From Muribaculaceae bacterium (GTDB lineage: Bacteria > Bacteroidota > Bacteroidia > Bacteroidales > Muribaculaceae): a stretch of DNA of 49,171 nucleotides. The first letter of the stretch is position 1; each line of letters starts with the position of its first letter. The notes beneath the pieces were generated by a model. The model was not told the origin of the DNA, made no database searches, and worked only from the letters and a program-made list of their open reading frames with translations. Position numbers and translations under genes: made by a program. The stretch is taken from positions 1 through 49,171 of the forward strand of contig JAFYCU010000154.1 of NCBI GenBank assembly GCA_017545095.1. The letters are read 5' to 3'. Positions 14,929-23,427 of this stretch are shown piece after piece.

Positions 14929-17166
14929 TTATTGCAGCTTGAATCGGATGCGTGCGGGCAGGTTGTTGCTGGCGGTGCCGATGAGGGCCTCAAAGTCGCC
15001 CGGCTCCAGCACCCAGCGTTGCTGTTCGGGGTTGTAGTAGCTGAGTGCATCACTGCCGATGGTGATGCGTGCCTGACGCGTCTGTCCGGGTGGAACCATT
15101 ATCTTGCAGAAACCTTTCAGCTCCTTGGCTGGGCGCGGCAACGATGACTTCACGTCGCGCACATAGAGCTGCACCACCTCGCTGCCGGTGCGTGTGCCCG
15201 TGTTGGTGACAGGGATGGTGAACGTGATGCTGTCGGTGGCGGTGAGCGTGGTGGCCGAGGCAACGGGTTTGCCAAGCATGAAGGTGGTGTAGCTCAGTCC
15301 ATGTCCGAAGGCAAAGGTGGGCTGTGTCTTGGCCTTGTCCACCCATCGGTAACCCACATAGAAGCTTTCGCGATAAGTCTCGTCCCACACATCCTCGCTC
15401 TCGCGCTTGGTGCCAGGGTAGTCGCCCAGGGCGTGGGCACCCACATCTTCGAGCCTTTCGGGCCAGGTGAACGGCAGTTTGCCGCTTGGGTTCACATCGC
15501 CGCACAGCACGTCGGCCAGTGCGTTTCCAGCCTCGCTGCCTATGAACCATCCCTGCACGATGGCCTGCACGCGGCTGCGCCACGGCATGGCTACGGCGTT
15601 GCCCGAGATGTTGACCACCACTAAGCGTCCGCTCACACGTGCCAGAGCCTCGATCACGGCATCCTGATTATAAGGCAGTGCGTAGCTCTCGCGGTCGAAC
15701 TCCTCGGCATCCTGATGGTTGCTCTTGTTCAGGCCGCCGAAGAATACCACCACATCGGCCTGCCGGGCCTTTTCCACGGCCTCATCTACAAGTTGCTGTG
15801 GTGAGCGATGGTCCACCAAGTTCTGTCCGGTGGTAACTCCGTTGTAGGCCCCGGTGGTGTCGCCCACATATCCCCGTGCGTAGTCCACGTCGATGCCGTC
15901 ACGCAGCAGGCGGTTGCGCAGGCCGTCGAGTGGCAGCACCTCGCGCTGCACCTTGAGCGACGAGCTGCCGCCACCCACGGTCATCATCTTGATGGCATTC
16001 TCGCCCACCACCAGCACACGCTTCACGTTGGCCGGTGTGATGGGCAGCGCGTTGTCGCGGTTTTGCAGCAGCACAATGCCTTCGGTGGCCACCTCGCGTG
16101 CGGTGGCGTAGTGCTCGGTGGAGCACATCGAGCCACGTGGCCGGTGGTCGCGCAGCGTGGTGCGCAGCATCAGCCGCAACACCCGGCGCACCTTTTCGTC
16201 GAGTTCGCGGGTGGTGTAGGTGCCCTGTTCGATGAGCCGCTTGTAGGGCAAGGCCAGGTAATAATTGTCGTAGGCATTGCGCGCGCCCTCGCTCAGGCCG
16301 TTGGTCCAGGTGCCAAACTCCATGTCGAGTCCGCAGGTGATGGCCTGCTCCAGGTTGTGGGTGCCGCCCCAATCGCTCACCACCACGCCGTCGAAGCCCC
16401 ACTGCCCCTTGAGGATGTCGTTGAGCAGATAGGGATTGTGGCAGTTGTGGATGTCTTTATACCTGTTATAAGCACCCATGATGGCCCAGGCACCGCCCTG
16501 CTGCACAGCTGCCTTAAAGGCGGGCAGGTAGATTTCGTGCAGCGCGCGGTCGTCGACAATCACGTTGGTGTTGTGACGGAACAACTCGTTGTTGTTCAGC
16601 GCGAAGTGCTTCACGCAGGCAGCCACCGTCTGCGACTGCAAGCCCTGCACATAGGGGGCCACCATCTGTGCGGCCAGAAACGGGTCCTCGCCCATATATT
16701 CGAAGTTGCGGCCATTGAGTGGCGTGCGGTAGATGTTCACACCTGGCCCCAGAATCATGTCCTTGCCACGGTAACGCGCCTCTTCGCCCAGTGCCACGCC
16801 ATAGCGGCGAGCCATGGCCGGATTCCAGGTGGCTGCCAGACAGGTGAGTGCCGGGAACGCCACGCACGAGTCGTTGGTGGCCCCGGCCTGTTCCCACTCG
16901 TCCCACAGCACATCGGGGCGCACCCCGTGCGGTCCGTCATCGGTCCAGAAGGTGGGTATGCCCAGACGTGCCACACCCGGCGACGAGAACTTGCTCTGGG
17001 CATGAATCAGGGCGATTTTTTCGTCAAGCGTCAGGCGGGGCAACAAGTCGTTGATGCGCACTTCCAGCGGTTGGCGCTCGTCGAGATACACAGGCAAGGC
17101 TTTGCCCATCGCAGGCAACACCATCATCGCGGCCACCACGGCCAGCAGTAGTTTTCTTGTATTCAT
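14929..17166 (-). CDS. GH3 family beta-glycosidase, exported
   Basis: The protein has 745 residues from the ATG at 17166; a TTG lies 12 bp upstream. Signal peptide: LLLAVVAAMMVLPAMG. The GH3 N-terminal barrel has DGPHGVRP, GPGVNIYRTPLNGRNFEYMG, CVKHFALNNNE, and the nucleophile Asp265 in VVVSDWGG. The GH3 C-terminal domain (LLQNRDNALPI, VVVFFGGLN) and a fibronectin-III-like end (SEVVQLYVRD) follow. GH3 enzymes remove terminal beta-linked glucose or related sugars. Substrate cannot be assigned. No SusCD-like transporter or sensor is adjacent, so this is not a full utilisation locus. Confidence 0.93.
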   Translation of the reverse strand: MNTRKLLLAVVAAMMVLPAMGKALPVYLDERQPLEVRINDLLPRLTLDEKIALIHAQSKFSSPGVARLGIPTFWTDDGPHGVRPDVLWDEWEQAGATNDSCVAFPALTCLAATWNPAMARRYGVALGEEARYRGKDMILGPGVNIYRTPLNGRNFEYMGEDPFLAAQMVAPYVQGLQSQTVAACVKHFALNNNELFRHNTNVIVDDRALHEIYLPAFKAAVQQGGAWAIMGAYNRYKDIHNCHNPYLLNDILKGQWGFDGVVVSDWGGTHNLEQAITCGLDMEFGTWTNGLSEGARNAYDNYYLALPYKRLIEQGTYTTRELDEKVRRVLRLMLRTTLRDHRPRGSMCSTEHYATAREVATEGIVLLQNRDNALPITPANVKRVLVVGENAIKMMTVGGGSSSLKVQREVLPLDGLRNRLLRDGIDVDYARGYVGDTTGAYNGVTTGQNLVDHRSPQQLVDEAVEKARQADVVVFFGGLNKSNHQDAEEFDRESYALPYNQDAVIEALARVSGRLVVVNISGNAVAMPWRSRVQAIVQGWFIGSEAGNALADVLCGDVNPSGKLPFTWPERLEDVGAHALGDYPGTKRESEDVWDETYRESFYVGYRWVDKAKTQPTFAFGHGLSYTTFMLGKPVASATTLTATDSITFTIPVTNTGTRTGSEVVQLYVRDVKSSLPRPAKELKGFCKIMVPPGQTRQARITIGSDALSYYNPEQQRWVLEPGDFEALIGTASNNLPARIRFKLQ

Positions 17167-17188
17167 GTGGTCAATCAATTTGAAGCCA

Positions 17189-17220
17189 CAAATTTACACA
17201 ATAAAAACGTAACCACCAAA
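17189..17220 (-). promoter_or_regulatory. Promoter of the GH3 gene
   Basis: On the minus strand, TTTG (17220-17217), 20 bp, TAAATTTG (17196-17189): a full consensus match, ~23 bp upstream of the ATG at 17166. Confidence 0.8.
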
Positions 17221-17235
17221 GTCGTTCTAAAATAA

Positions 17236-17460
17236 GTGGGCCGGCAGAATGGCTCTGACAGAAAGCTGATGGAAATCAAACTCGGCGGCACAGAGTTGAT
17301 TGATAAAGGGGTTTCCATCCTCAAGATGCTGGCCGACAAAATCAACCCCGACCGAATGCCTTCACCATCGTTCCTGATGGTGTTCACCGCCGTGGGCGAC
17401 TACAGCTACCGTCGCTCCGATGGTGCGCTCGTCGTCCCCATCGGCTGCTTGAAGGCATGA
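17236..17460 (+). pseudogene. C-terminal remnant of a DUF4143-type AAA ATPase
   Basis: About 65 codons match the end of this common Bacteroidales ATPase family: MEIKLGGTELIDKG, PSFLMVFTAVGDYSYRR and the end VVPIGCLKA. The frame breaks upstream at ~17265, where sequence is unrelated and overlaps the GH3 promoter side. No N-terminal Walker motif exists nearby on this strand. The last ~70 bp recur, more decayed, at 20847 and 23204. Confidence 0.75.
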
Positions 17461-17585
17461 TGGCACTGCGCACGACAGCGAAACAGAAAGCCATCTCGAT
17501 GTGTCCCCCGACATGACGGGTTCATTCAGTGGTTCAGTAATCGAAAATATGCGGCATCATATCTGGCCAAAAACGCTCATAAAAG

Positions 17586-17613
17586 GGCAACTACCGCGAA
17601 GTTGTCCCCAATA
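17586..17613. repeat. 28-bp direct repeat flanking the AAA ATPase gene, copy 1
   Basis: Identical except for one base to 19522-19549; the core is CGCGAAGTTGTCCCCAATA. The two copies bracket the intact ATPase gene at 17778-19217. A small hairpin (AAAATGC-GAA-GCATTTT) follows ~35 bp downstream. The rest of the spacer 17461-17777 holds nothing else recognised. Confidence 0.85.
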
Positions 17614-17777
17614 TAGATTAGCCTCAAAACAGTTGTGTCAAGCATAAAAATGCGAAGCATTTTAGCTGCTCCCCTAAGTTATTATGTTTGCAGCCTGAAA
17701 CGCTCATTGGGCGCTCCCATTGATTTTTCACGCTGAAGTGGGTGGGGGTGTTATATCGGTTTTGTGGCAGCAAAAAG

Positions 17778-19217
17778 CTATCCGAACAGTTCGTCGGCTG
17801 TGACCACCGACTTGACGATGTCGGAATGGGCATTCCGCTGAACGGGATTGACCGACACAAACGTCAGCCAATATTTTTTATCTGGTTGAATGCTTTCCAA
17901 AACGGCGATGCGCTTTTCCAACTTATCGGCGTATGCCTTGGTGATGCAATAGTCTGATTTGGAGAATTTCATCTCGCAGACGTTGACCACATCGTCGGCA
18001 CGGTCGATGAGCAGGCCTATCTGCATGCCATCAGCATCGTCATCTCCTCTTACGACGAGCGATGACTCTTGCGACGACACGCCGGCAATCTGCAAGGCAT
18101 GCTTAATCTGCGGGATGTGCTGAAAGCATACTTCCTCGAAAGCGACACCTCGCCAAGATGCTATCTCATTCTCTTTCATGTGGTGCAACCAGTAATCGCG
18201 TTCCTTGATGCTCTTCACTTCCTTAAAGTGCAACCAGAACCAGCAAAAACAGTCCGATAGTTTGTAGTATTCCGGCCGTCCTGGCACGCCCCACGGCTGG
18301 TACTTGGTGATGAAATCGCTGGCGATGAGTGCTTTCAGCGTCTTTGTGAAGTCTCCGTTAGGGTTAATGCCTGTGTGCCGGGCAATCTCGTCGCGGGTGA
18401 AGCCGGCATGGCGTTTAGCCAGAAAACGGATAATCGCCATGCAAGCTGCAGCATTGTCGAAAATCGATGTGAATAGCCGTTCAAACTCGTCGCCCAGCTT
18501 GGCCTTGGGATTGAAGAAGAGGGTGTCGATGTTCTGTGCCAGGCTGAGTGAGGGGTTGAAGCAATCGAGATAGAAGGGTATTCCGCCCAGTATCATATAT
18601 GCTTGAATGATGTTGTAGCGCGATAGGTCGATATGGCGGCTTTCAAAGAATTGCTCGCACTCCAAAAGCGTGAACGGCGACAGTTTTATTTCACAGGTCA
18701 GTCGCCCGTAGAGTCCACCTTTGTTATTGATGAGATTGTCGAGCATCCACGAAGTGGCCGAGCCGCAGACCACGAAGCACAGGTTGTGTCGGCTGCTTCC
18801 CCAGCCGTTCCAGAAAGCCTCAAGGGCGGTGAGAAAGCCGGAGCGGGGCGTGTCCATCCAAGGCAGCTCGTCGATAAAGACCACCTGGCGTGTGCCATTG
18901 TCGAGACGTTCGAGCAGTTGCTCCAGCAAGAAGAAAGCCTCCATCCAGGACTTGGGCATAGGCACACCTTCCATGTCGTGACGGATGAGCGAGAAATGGA
19001 AGTTCTGCAACTGGTCCTTCAAGCTGACCTTGCGTTGGCGATCGTAGGGCGACAGGACGGTATGGCGGAACACCATCCCGTCGCGCAGCACCTCATTGAT
19101 GAGAAACGTCTTGCCCACGCGACGACGACCGTACACAGCAATGAATTCGGCCCGACCGCTCTCATAGCGACGGGTAAGCTCTGCAATCTCTTGTTTTCTG
19201 CCGATAATAGTGCACAT
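17778..19217 (-). CDS. AAA ATPase with C-terminal PD-(D/E)XK-like domain
   Basis: The protein has 479 residues from the ATG at 19217. Walker A is GRRRVGKTF (residues 30-38), Walker B VVFIDELPW, and sensor 1 CFVVCGSATSW. A winged-helix section (FTRDEIARHTGINPNGDF) follows, then a C-terminal domain with LLIDRADDVVNVCEMKFSKS. The Asp plus ExK spacing there fits a PD-(D/E)XK nuclease-like fold. This is the archaeal-type/DUF234-like ATPase family, abundant in many copies in Bacteroidales and mostly of unknown role. It is intact, unlike the ATPase fragments on both sides. Promoter at 19243-19274. Confidence 0.9.
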   Translation of the reverse strand: MCTIIGRKQEIAELTRRYESGRAEFIAVYGRRRVGKTFLINEVLRDGMVFRHTVLSPYDRQRKVSLKDQLQNFHFSLIRHDMEGVPMPKSWMEAFFLLEQLLERLDNGTRQVVFIDELPWMDTPRSGFLTALEAFWNGWGSSRHNLCFVVCGSATSWMLDNLINNKGGLYGRLTCEIKLSPFTLLECEQFFESRHIDLSRYNIIQAYMILGGIPFYLDCFNPSLSLAQNIDTLFFNPKAKLGDEFERLFTSIFDNAAACMAIIRFLAKRHAGFTRDEIARHTGINPNGDFTKTLKALIASDFITKYQPWGVPGRPEYYKLSDCFCWFWLHFKEVKSIKERDYWLHHMKENEIASWRGVAFEEVCFQHIPQIKHALQIAGVSSQESSLVVRGDDDADGMQIGLLIDRADDVVNVCEMKFSKSDYCITKAYADKLEKRIAVLESIQPDKKYWLTFVSVNPVQRNAHSDIVKSVVTADELFG

Positions 19218-19242
19218 ACTCTTTGCCTTCAAAATTGTGGCG

Positions 19243-19274
19243 CAAAATTACGAATAAATAATGAACCGCCCAAC
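19243..19274 (-). promoter_or_regulatory. Promoter of the AAA ATPase gene
   Basis: On the minus strand, GTTG (19274-19271), 20 bp, TAATTTTG (19250-19243). The -33 has one mismatch. It lies 26 bp upstream of the ATG. Confidence 0.65.
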
Positions 19275-19521
19275 ATTAAACTGTTAAAATTGGAATAAAA
19301 TCGCGTTTATTCCGCTAAACACACCTATAAATCGAATGGTTTAGCGGAATAAGGCTGACTTTAGTCAAAAATGGTCGAGAGGTAGTAGCCGCCTCCCGAA
19401 AAGGGAAACCGCGCATGTATACGACAATGCGGTGGGAGTTTTAGAATTTTCTCACGCTGATTACGCTGAAATCATTTCATGGGGATTCAGCAGAAAAGCA
19501 GATTTTGCAGATTGTTGTTTT

Positions 19522-19549
19522 GGCAACTATCGCGAAGTTGTCCCCAATA
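19522..19549. repeat. 28-bp direct repeat flanking the AAA ATPase gene, copy 2
   Basis: Partner of 17586-17613 (one mismatch), in the same orientation. It sits between the ATPase promoter and the second ATPase remnant. Confidence 0.85.
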
Positions 19550-19599
19550 AACCCAGAAAGGGTGCAAGACCCTAGCCGGGGGCGCCCTGGAATGCAGTG

Positions 19600-19779
19600 T
19601 CTTACCAACTCTGTCCCATTGAAGTAAAGTCGTCGGGCTACAAAACCCACGCCTCGCTCGACGCCTTCGCGCACAAGTATTCACAGCACATTCTGCACAG
19701 CTACCTCATCTACACCAAAAACCTCCGCCCCGACGGAGCTACCACGCTCCTGCCCACCTACCTCGCGCCGCTGCTGTGA
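19600..19779 (+). pseudogene. C-terminal remnant of a second AAA ATPase type
   Basis: About 55 codons, YQLCPIEVKSSGYKTHASLD through LPTYLAPLL and a stop, match the end of a different branch of the DUF4143 ATPases (the IEVKSSxYxTHASLD motif is typical). Nothing upstream continues the protein; 19218-19596 holds the ATPase promoter, a direct repeat and GC-rich repeat-like sequence. A GTG at 19597 could start a short ORF but it would lack all ATPase motifs. Confidence 0.75.
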
Positions 19780-19818
19780 CGCCGCCCAGCATCTCTATAA
19801 GCCCCTTCATCCAACATC

Positions 19819-20304
19819 TCACAGAGCCGCAATCTTGCCCATCACTTTTTGAATTGATGATGCCTTCCATCCCATACGGTTGATGATGGTGGCAAAAGTG
19901 TGGCGGTCGCTCACAGGCACTTCCAGCTGATAGGTGTCGGTGGCTGTGGTGGCCTCAGCCAAATCATCGGGCGAGAAAAAGTAGCCCGCCTCGGGCAACA
20001 TGGCCTCGCTCACCGCGCCCGGCTGCGGCAACGCGGTGGCTTGCAGCATTTCCTGTCTCGCCACAACTTGGTATAGGGCATTATCCACTTCGGGGTGGGT
20101 ATAAGCCATGCGCAAGTCCAGCTTGCCAAGTGTGAACTCAGTCAGCCGCGACTCGGAAATCTGCACGCCCAGATAGCAATGCCCTTCATCGCCTGCATCG
20201 CTGAAAAGCGTGCACAAGTAATGCGTCCCCGTGGCATCGACAGCCACAAAGATTTGCGGCACATCGTAAAAAACCAGCACTTGAATGAGTGTAAGCCGTC
20301 TCAT
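19819..20304 (-). CDS. DUF6575-like protein, second gene of a coupled pair
   Basis: The protein has 161 residues. It has no signal peptide or membrane segment. LVFYDVPQIFVAVDATGTHY, then LGVQISESRLTEFTLGKLDL match the pattern of the DUF6575 family as I recall it (YD-P-F---D--G--YL, then a GKLDLR step). The start overlaps the stop of the gene upstream (ATGA at 20304-20301), so the two proteins are made together. Known members are uncharacterised. It might form a complex with its partner; nothing in the sequence says what the pair does. Confidence 0.8.
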   Translation of the reverse strand: MRRLTLIQVLVFYDVPQIFVAVDATGTHYLCTLFSDAGDEGHCYLGVQISESRLTEFTLGKLDLRMAYTHPEVDNALYQVVARQEMLQATALPQPGAVSEAMLPEAGYFFSPDDLAEATTATDTYQLEVPVSDRHTFATIINRMGWKASSIQKVMGKIAAL

Positions 20305-20723
20305 GTTGGTAACATTTTAAGGTTAGAAATCTCAAACGCTTGTGTCCGCCACCAAGTGTAATGCGATTGGTGGCATCCCGTTTGCTTCACCACGCCATCG
20401 TGTGGTTGCAAATTCAATGCTATAATCCCTTTAAATTGACGAAACATGGGCAGTTTCAAGTTTTTGCGGGCCTTGCGCTCATCATCCAAAATGGAAAGTC
20501 CAACTGCCAAAGGCAACATATCCCCCCAGTTTCGAGAAGGGCAACGCTCGGCATAAGACCTAAAATCGTCCTCTGAACAACAAGAAGCCTGCAAAGCCAA
20601 GCGATAGAAAGCATGATTTTCCGCAACCATCACATCGGTTGGCGGACAACCCTCTGGCATAGCACACGCCCAAACAGGGTCATACTCGCAAATATAATCG
20701 CTTATTTTACAAGGTTTCAGCAT
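20301..20723 (-). CDS. Unknown cytoplasmic protein, first gene of a coupled pair
   Basis: The protein has 140 residues from the ATG at 20723. The open frame reaches 21026, but the upstream part runs through repeat-like DNA and a -7-like TAACTTTG (20754-20747 on the minus strand), so I take the ATG just downstream of that. The N-terminus MLKPCKISDYICEYDPVWAC, then VMVAENHAFYRLALQASC, looks conserved in type but I cannot name a family. The end overlaps the DUF6575-like gene. The C-terminus is rich in H, W and T. Confidence 0.7.
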   Translation of the reverse strand: MLKPCKISDYICEYDPVWACAMPEGCPPTDVMVAENHAFYRLALQASCCSEDDFRSYAERCPSRNWGDMLPLAVGLSILDDERKARKNLKLPMFRQFKGIIALNLQPHDGVVKQTGCHQSHYTWWRTQAFEISNLKMLPT

Positions 20724-21085
20724 CGCATCGTTGTTGAGTGTGGCTGCAAAGTTACAACATAATTCTGAAATATTAATTGTGGAATCATAAAAAGTTGGAA
20801 CTGAAGTGCATTTTGAGAGCTTTGAGAGTTCTTGATGCCTACCTCCGCCGTGGGCGACTATATTCACCGTTGTCCCCATCGCCTGCCTGCGGGCTTGAAT
20901 GCGCGAAGGCGCGAAGCGGCAAGCCACATTTTGCAAAGCCATTGCCCCCATCGCCTGTCTGGAGACGTGATGGCAGCGATGGAACAACCCCTTTGTGCAA
21001 AGCCAGTGCCACCAATGCTGTTGCACTGTGACTATCAGGTATTATACGCTTCTAACGTGTCCTCATCAAGGTGTCATCTGGGTAG
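20724..21085. other. Spacer with decayed ATPase-end repeat
   Basis: Contains a remnant of the ATPase 3' end at 20847-20899 (GCCGTGGGCGACTA... then CCCCATCGCCTGC), followed by a partial second copy of the same end near 20950. The AAAGCCAGTGCC element at ~21000 is shared with the hairpin at 23285. No gene is seen. Confidence 0.6.
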
Positions 21086-22969
21086 TTAATTCTTAATCTT
21101 ATACTTCTGCCCAGGGTGCTTCTCTATTTGTGGAAATTTTTTTATTAACAAATCCGACATCTCGGATAGAACTTCACCGCGTATATACTGTTTGGTTCTC
21201 CTAACGTATTTTGCAATATCTTCGGCACTTCTCCATTCACAGCAATAGTCGAGAATTATCTTTTGTAATTCTTGTCTGCTCATTCTTAGTGGCATTTCAC
21301 GTTTTGGAGTATATAAGGTTTCGCTGCTGGCTTGTAAGGTTTCGCCGCTGGCTTGTAAGGTTTCGCCGTCGGCTTGTAAGGTTTCGCCGTCGGCTTGTAA
21401 GGTTTCGCCGCTGGCTTGTAAGGTTTCGCCGTCGGCTTGTAAGGTTTCGCCATCTTCGTTTGCCTCTGCAAGATTGTAAATAGTTCCTCTTCCATACCCC
21501 GAAGATGCAAGAAAACCATCTTTACATAATTTCCGGAGTAAATGAGTCATATCGGCTGGATGCAAAGACAATACATCTCGTAGTCTTTCGTTATTCACAA
21601 CACCTTCAGTTAGGGCAATTGATAGTGCCATAATGTCTTGATGCTTAAGTTTCTTCATCTTTTCGCCAAACCGATGAGAAAGTGCAGCCAAGATGCTGTT
21701 GTCAAGCAAGGATTCCAAAGGCATAATCAACTCAACCTTATTTGGTTGGGATTTTTCAATAGGATATGGACGTTTCCAATTCAGTGATTCCCAACCTTTC
21801 ATGATTCTATCAACACCACTGCCCGCTTTTTCTGCAGTGCCAAGCATCATGAACATTCGCTGCAAGTTGGTATTTCTGCAAACGCTTTCTCCTCCTTGAT
21901 AGTATTGTTGTCGCGAAATGAGCATTACCCCAGGATTGGAAAAAACGATGCGATGTGGATGCCTAAAAACCAACAATGAGGAGTCCTCACTATAATCTGC
22001 ATGTACACACAAGTTGGCAAAAGCTTCACGCAAAGCCTCATGGGCAGGGGTTTCATCTCGGCGTTGGTTGCCTTCCAATTTAAATGGCGTAGGTATTATT
22101 TCCTGCAATTTTGGTAACACCCGACGGTAGAACTGAAACAAGTTGCTCTCCCACGTCCCGTCTGGATAGATTCGGTCCAGCCAGCGAGTGTCGATAATGT
22201 CACCAGGGATTTCCTTATAATCTGGGAAAAACCTTGGTGCACAAGAATCATCCTTTATGGCATCATACTTGCCAAACATTAGCAGCCCCGCCAAAGTAAA
22301 GCCTTCTTCTTGCGTTTCTCTATCTTTTCTGTATCCGCCCAACTTCCTCATTAATGCATCATTACTCAATGATAGCCAGGGATGACCAGGTTTGGCTAAC
22401 GCAAACAAGCGTCGATATTGTTCTAATGATGGTATATCAATATCATCCCAAGTGTAATTACGGAGAATTCGACCATCTGCAGGTCTGTTGACATCAGCGT
22501 CGGCAAACATTCTCCTGACCTCGGCCTGAGTGCATAGATAGTCACCCTCGTAGTTCCTTCGAAATGTCCCATTGAAAGCATTTTGTGTACAATGCACGGG
22601 GCGTTGGTCGCGCTGAGCTTGCGGAACGTGAAATAAAATGACCTTTTTGCCATGAATTTCAATAACTTCTACATCGGCTTCACGCAACAAGCATACATTG
22701 ACAAGCCCCTTGTTATGAACCCCATTCCAGAAATCTTTTAGCAATTTGTCTATTTCGATTTCTGTGAGATTGTTTAAGGAAATGAGACCATCTTTTTCCT
22801 TGACACCCAGCACAATGGTTCCGCCATGGGTGTTGGCAAACGCTGAATAAGTTTCCCATAGGCTTTTAGGCAGTCCACCTTTAGCCGATTTGAATTCTAG
22901 CTCCGCAGTTTCCCGCACACCCATCTGCCGAGAAATCGCAATCAGTATATCATTATAGTCGTAAGCCAT
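21086..22969 (-). CDS. AlbA_2/Schlafen-type ATP-binding regulator with tandem-repeat linker
   Basis: The protein has 627 residues from the ATG at 22969; a TTG lies 6 bp upstream. An AlbA_2 domain occupies the N-terminus (TAELEFKSAKGGLPKSLWE, FANTHGGTIVLGVKE). A HATPase_c_4-like region follows (REAFANLCVHADYSED, then GTAEKAGSGVDRIMKGW). A winged-helix section precedes an unusual linker of seven GETLQA(D/S) units encoded by a 21-bp repeat. A C-terminal domain (EDIAKYVRRTKQYIRG) looks like another winged helix. Related proteins act as transcription regulators or in defence islands. It sits among ATPase remnants, so an accessory origin is likely. Confidence 0.88.
   Translation of the reverse strand: MAYDYNDILIAISRQMGVRETAELEFKSAKGGLPKSLWETYSAFANTHGGTIVLGVKEKDGLISLNNLTEIEIDKLLKDFWNGVHNKGLVNVCLLREADVEVIEIHGKKVILFHVPQAQRDQRPVHCTQNAFNGTFRRNYEGDYLCTQAEVRRMFADADVNRPADGRILRNYTWDDIDIPSLEQYRRLFALAKPGHPWLSLSNDALMRKLGGYRKDRETQEEGFTLAGLLMFGKYDAIKDDSCAPRFFPDYKEIPGDIIDTRWLDRIYPDGTWESNLFQFYRRVLPKLQEIIPTPFKLEGNQRRDETPAHEALREAFANLCVHADYSEDSSLLVFRHPHRIVFSNPGVMLISRQQYYQGGESVCRNTNLQRMFMMLGTAEKAGSGVDRIMKGWESLNWKRPYPIEKSQPNKVELIMPLESLLDNSILAALSHRFGEKMKKLKHQDIMALSIALTEGVVNNERLRDVLSLHPADMTHLLRKLCKDGFLASSGYGRGTIYNLAEANEDGETLQADGETLQASGETLQADGETLQADGETLQASGETLQASSETLYTPKREMPLRMSRQELQKIILDYCCEWRSAEDIAKYVRRTKQYIRGEVLSEMSDLLIKKFPQIEKHPGQKYKIKN
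21315..21455. repeat. 21-bp in-frame tandem repeat
   Basis: Six full 21-bp units (21315-21440) plus a partial seventh, each encoding GETLQA(D/S). Units differ by only one to three bases, so they arose recently or are kept homogeneous. Unit length keeps the reading frame. Confidence 0.95.
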
Positions 22970-23427
22970 AGCCAAATAACTTGTTTTAAAAGCAAATAAT
23001 ACCAGATTCTAAATCTCATAGTTTACACGATTATTTGCTGCATCAAGGATTTCATAAATACCATCACAATATTTCTAAACGACAAAATTACTGAGTTTTT
23101 CTTAATATGCGATTAGTTGAGCAAAGTTTTTTTGACCTTGGGTTTGAATTTTCGACCCTATACGTCAATCAGATTATATTGGTAGTCAGATGCGAGGATA
23201 ATCGCCGTGGGCGACTTTAGTCACCGTCTCCCCCATAGCCTGCCTGCGGGCTTGAAGGCGCGAAGCGGCAAGCCCTTTTTGTAAAGCCAGTGCCGCCAAC
23301 GTTGTGCATTGGCGGCACTGGCTATCATATCTGCCACACATCAGGATTCAGCGGAGACAGCGATGAATTGTGGCAGTGAGCCAGTTCGGTTCATCGCTGT
23401 AAAACTGATATTTCGGCGGCTGCGCTT
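22970..23427. other. Spacer with ATPase-end remnant and strong hairpin
   Basis: Holds a third copy of the ATPase 3' end (23204-23281, related to 17389 and 20847). A TAATTTTG -7-like site at 23090-23083 on the minus strand could serve the AlbA gene but has no -33 match. Confidence 0.6.
23285..23323. terminator. Perfect 15-bp hairpin downstream of the TolB-like gene
   Basis: AGCCAGTGCCGCCAA (23285-23299) pairs with 23309-23323 without mismatch; the loop is 9 nt. It lacks a T-run, so it may be a repeat element or an RNA 3' end stabiliser rather than an intrinsic terminator. A decayed version is at ~21001. Confidence 0.55.

Noticed and set aside
15808..17151. 447-codon plus-strand frame opposite GH3
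   Set aside because: It mirrors a complete GH3 enzyme with all motifs on the other strand.
20724..21026. N-terminal extension of the unknown protein of the coupled pair
   Set aside because: It reads through a decayed repeat and a -7-like site; the ATG at 20723 fits better.
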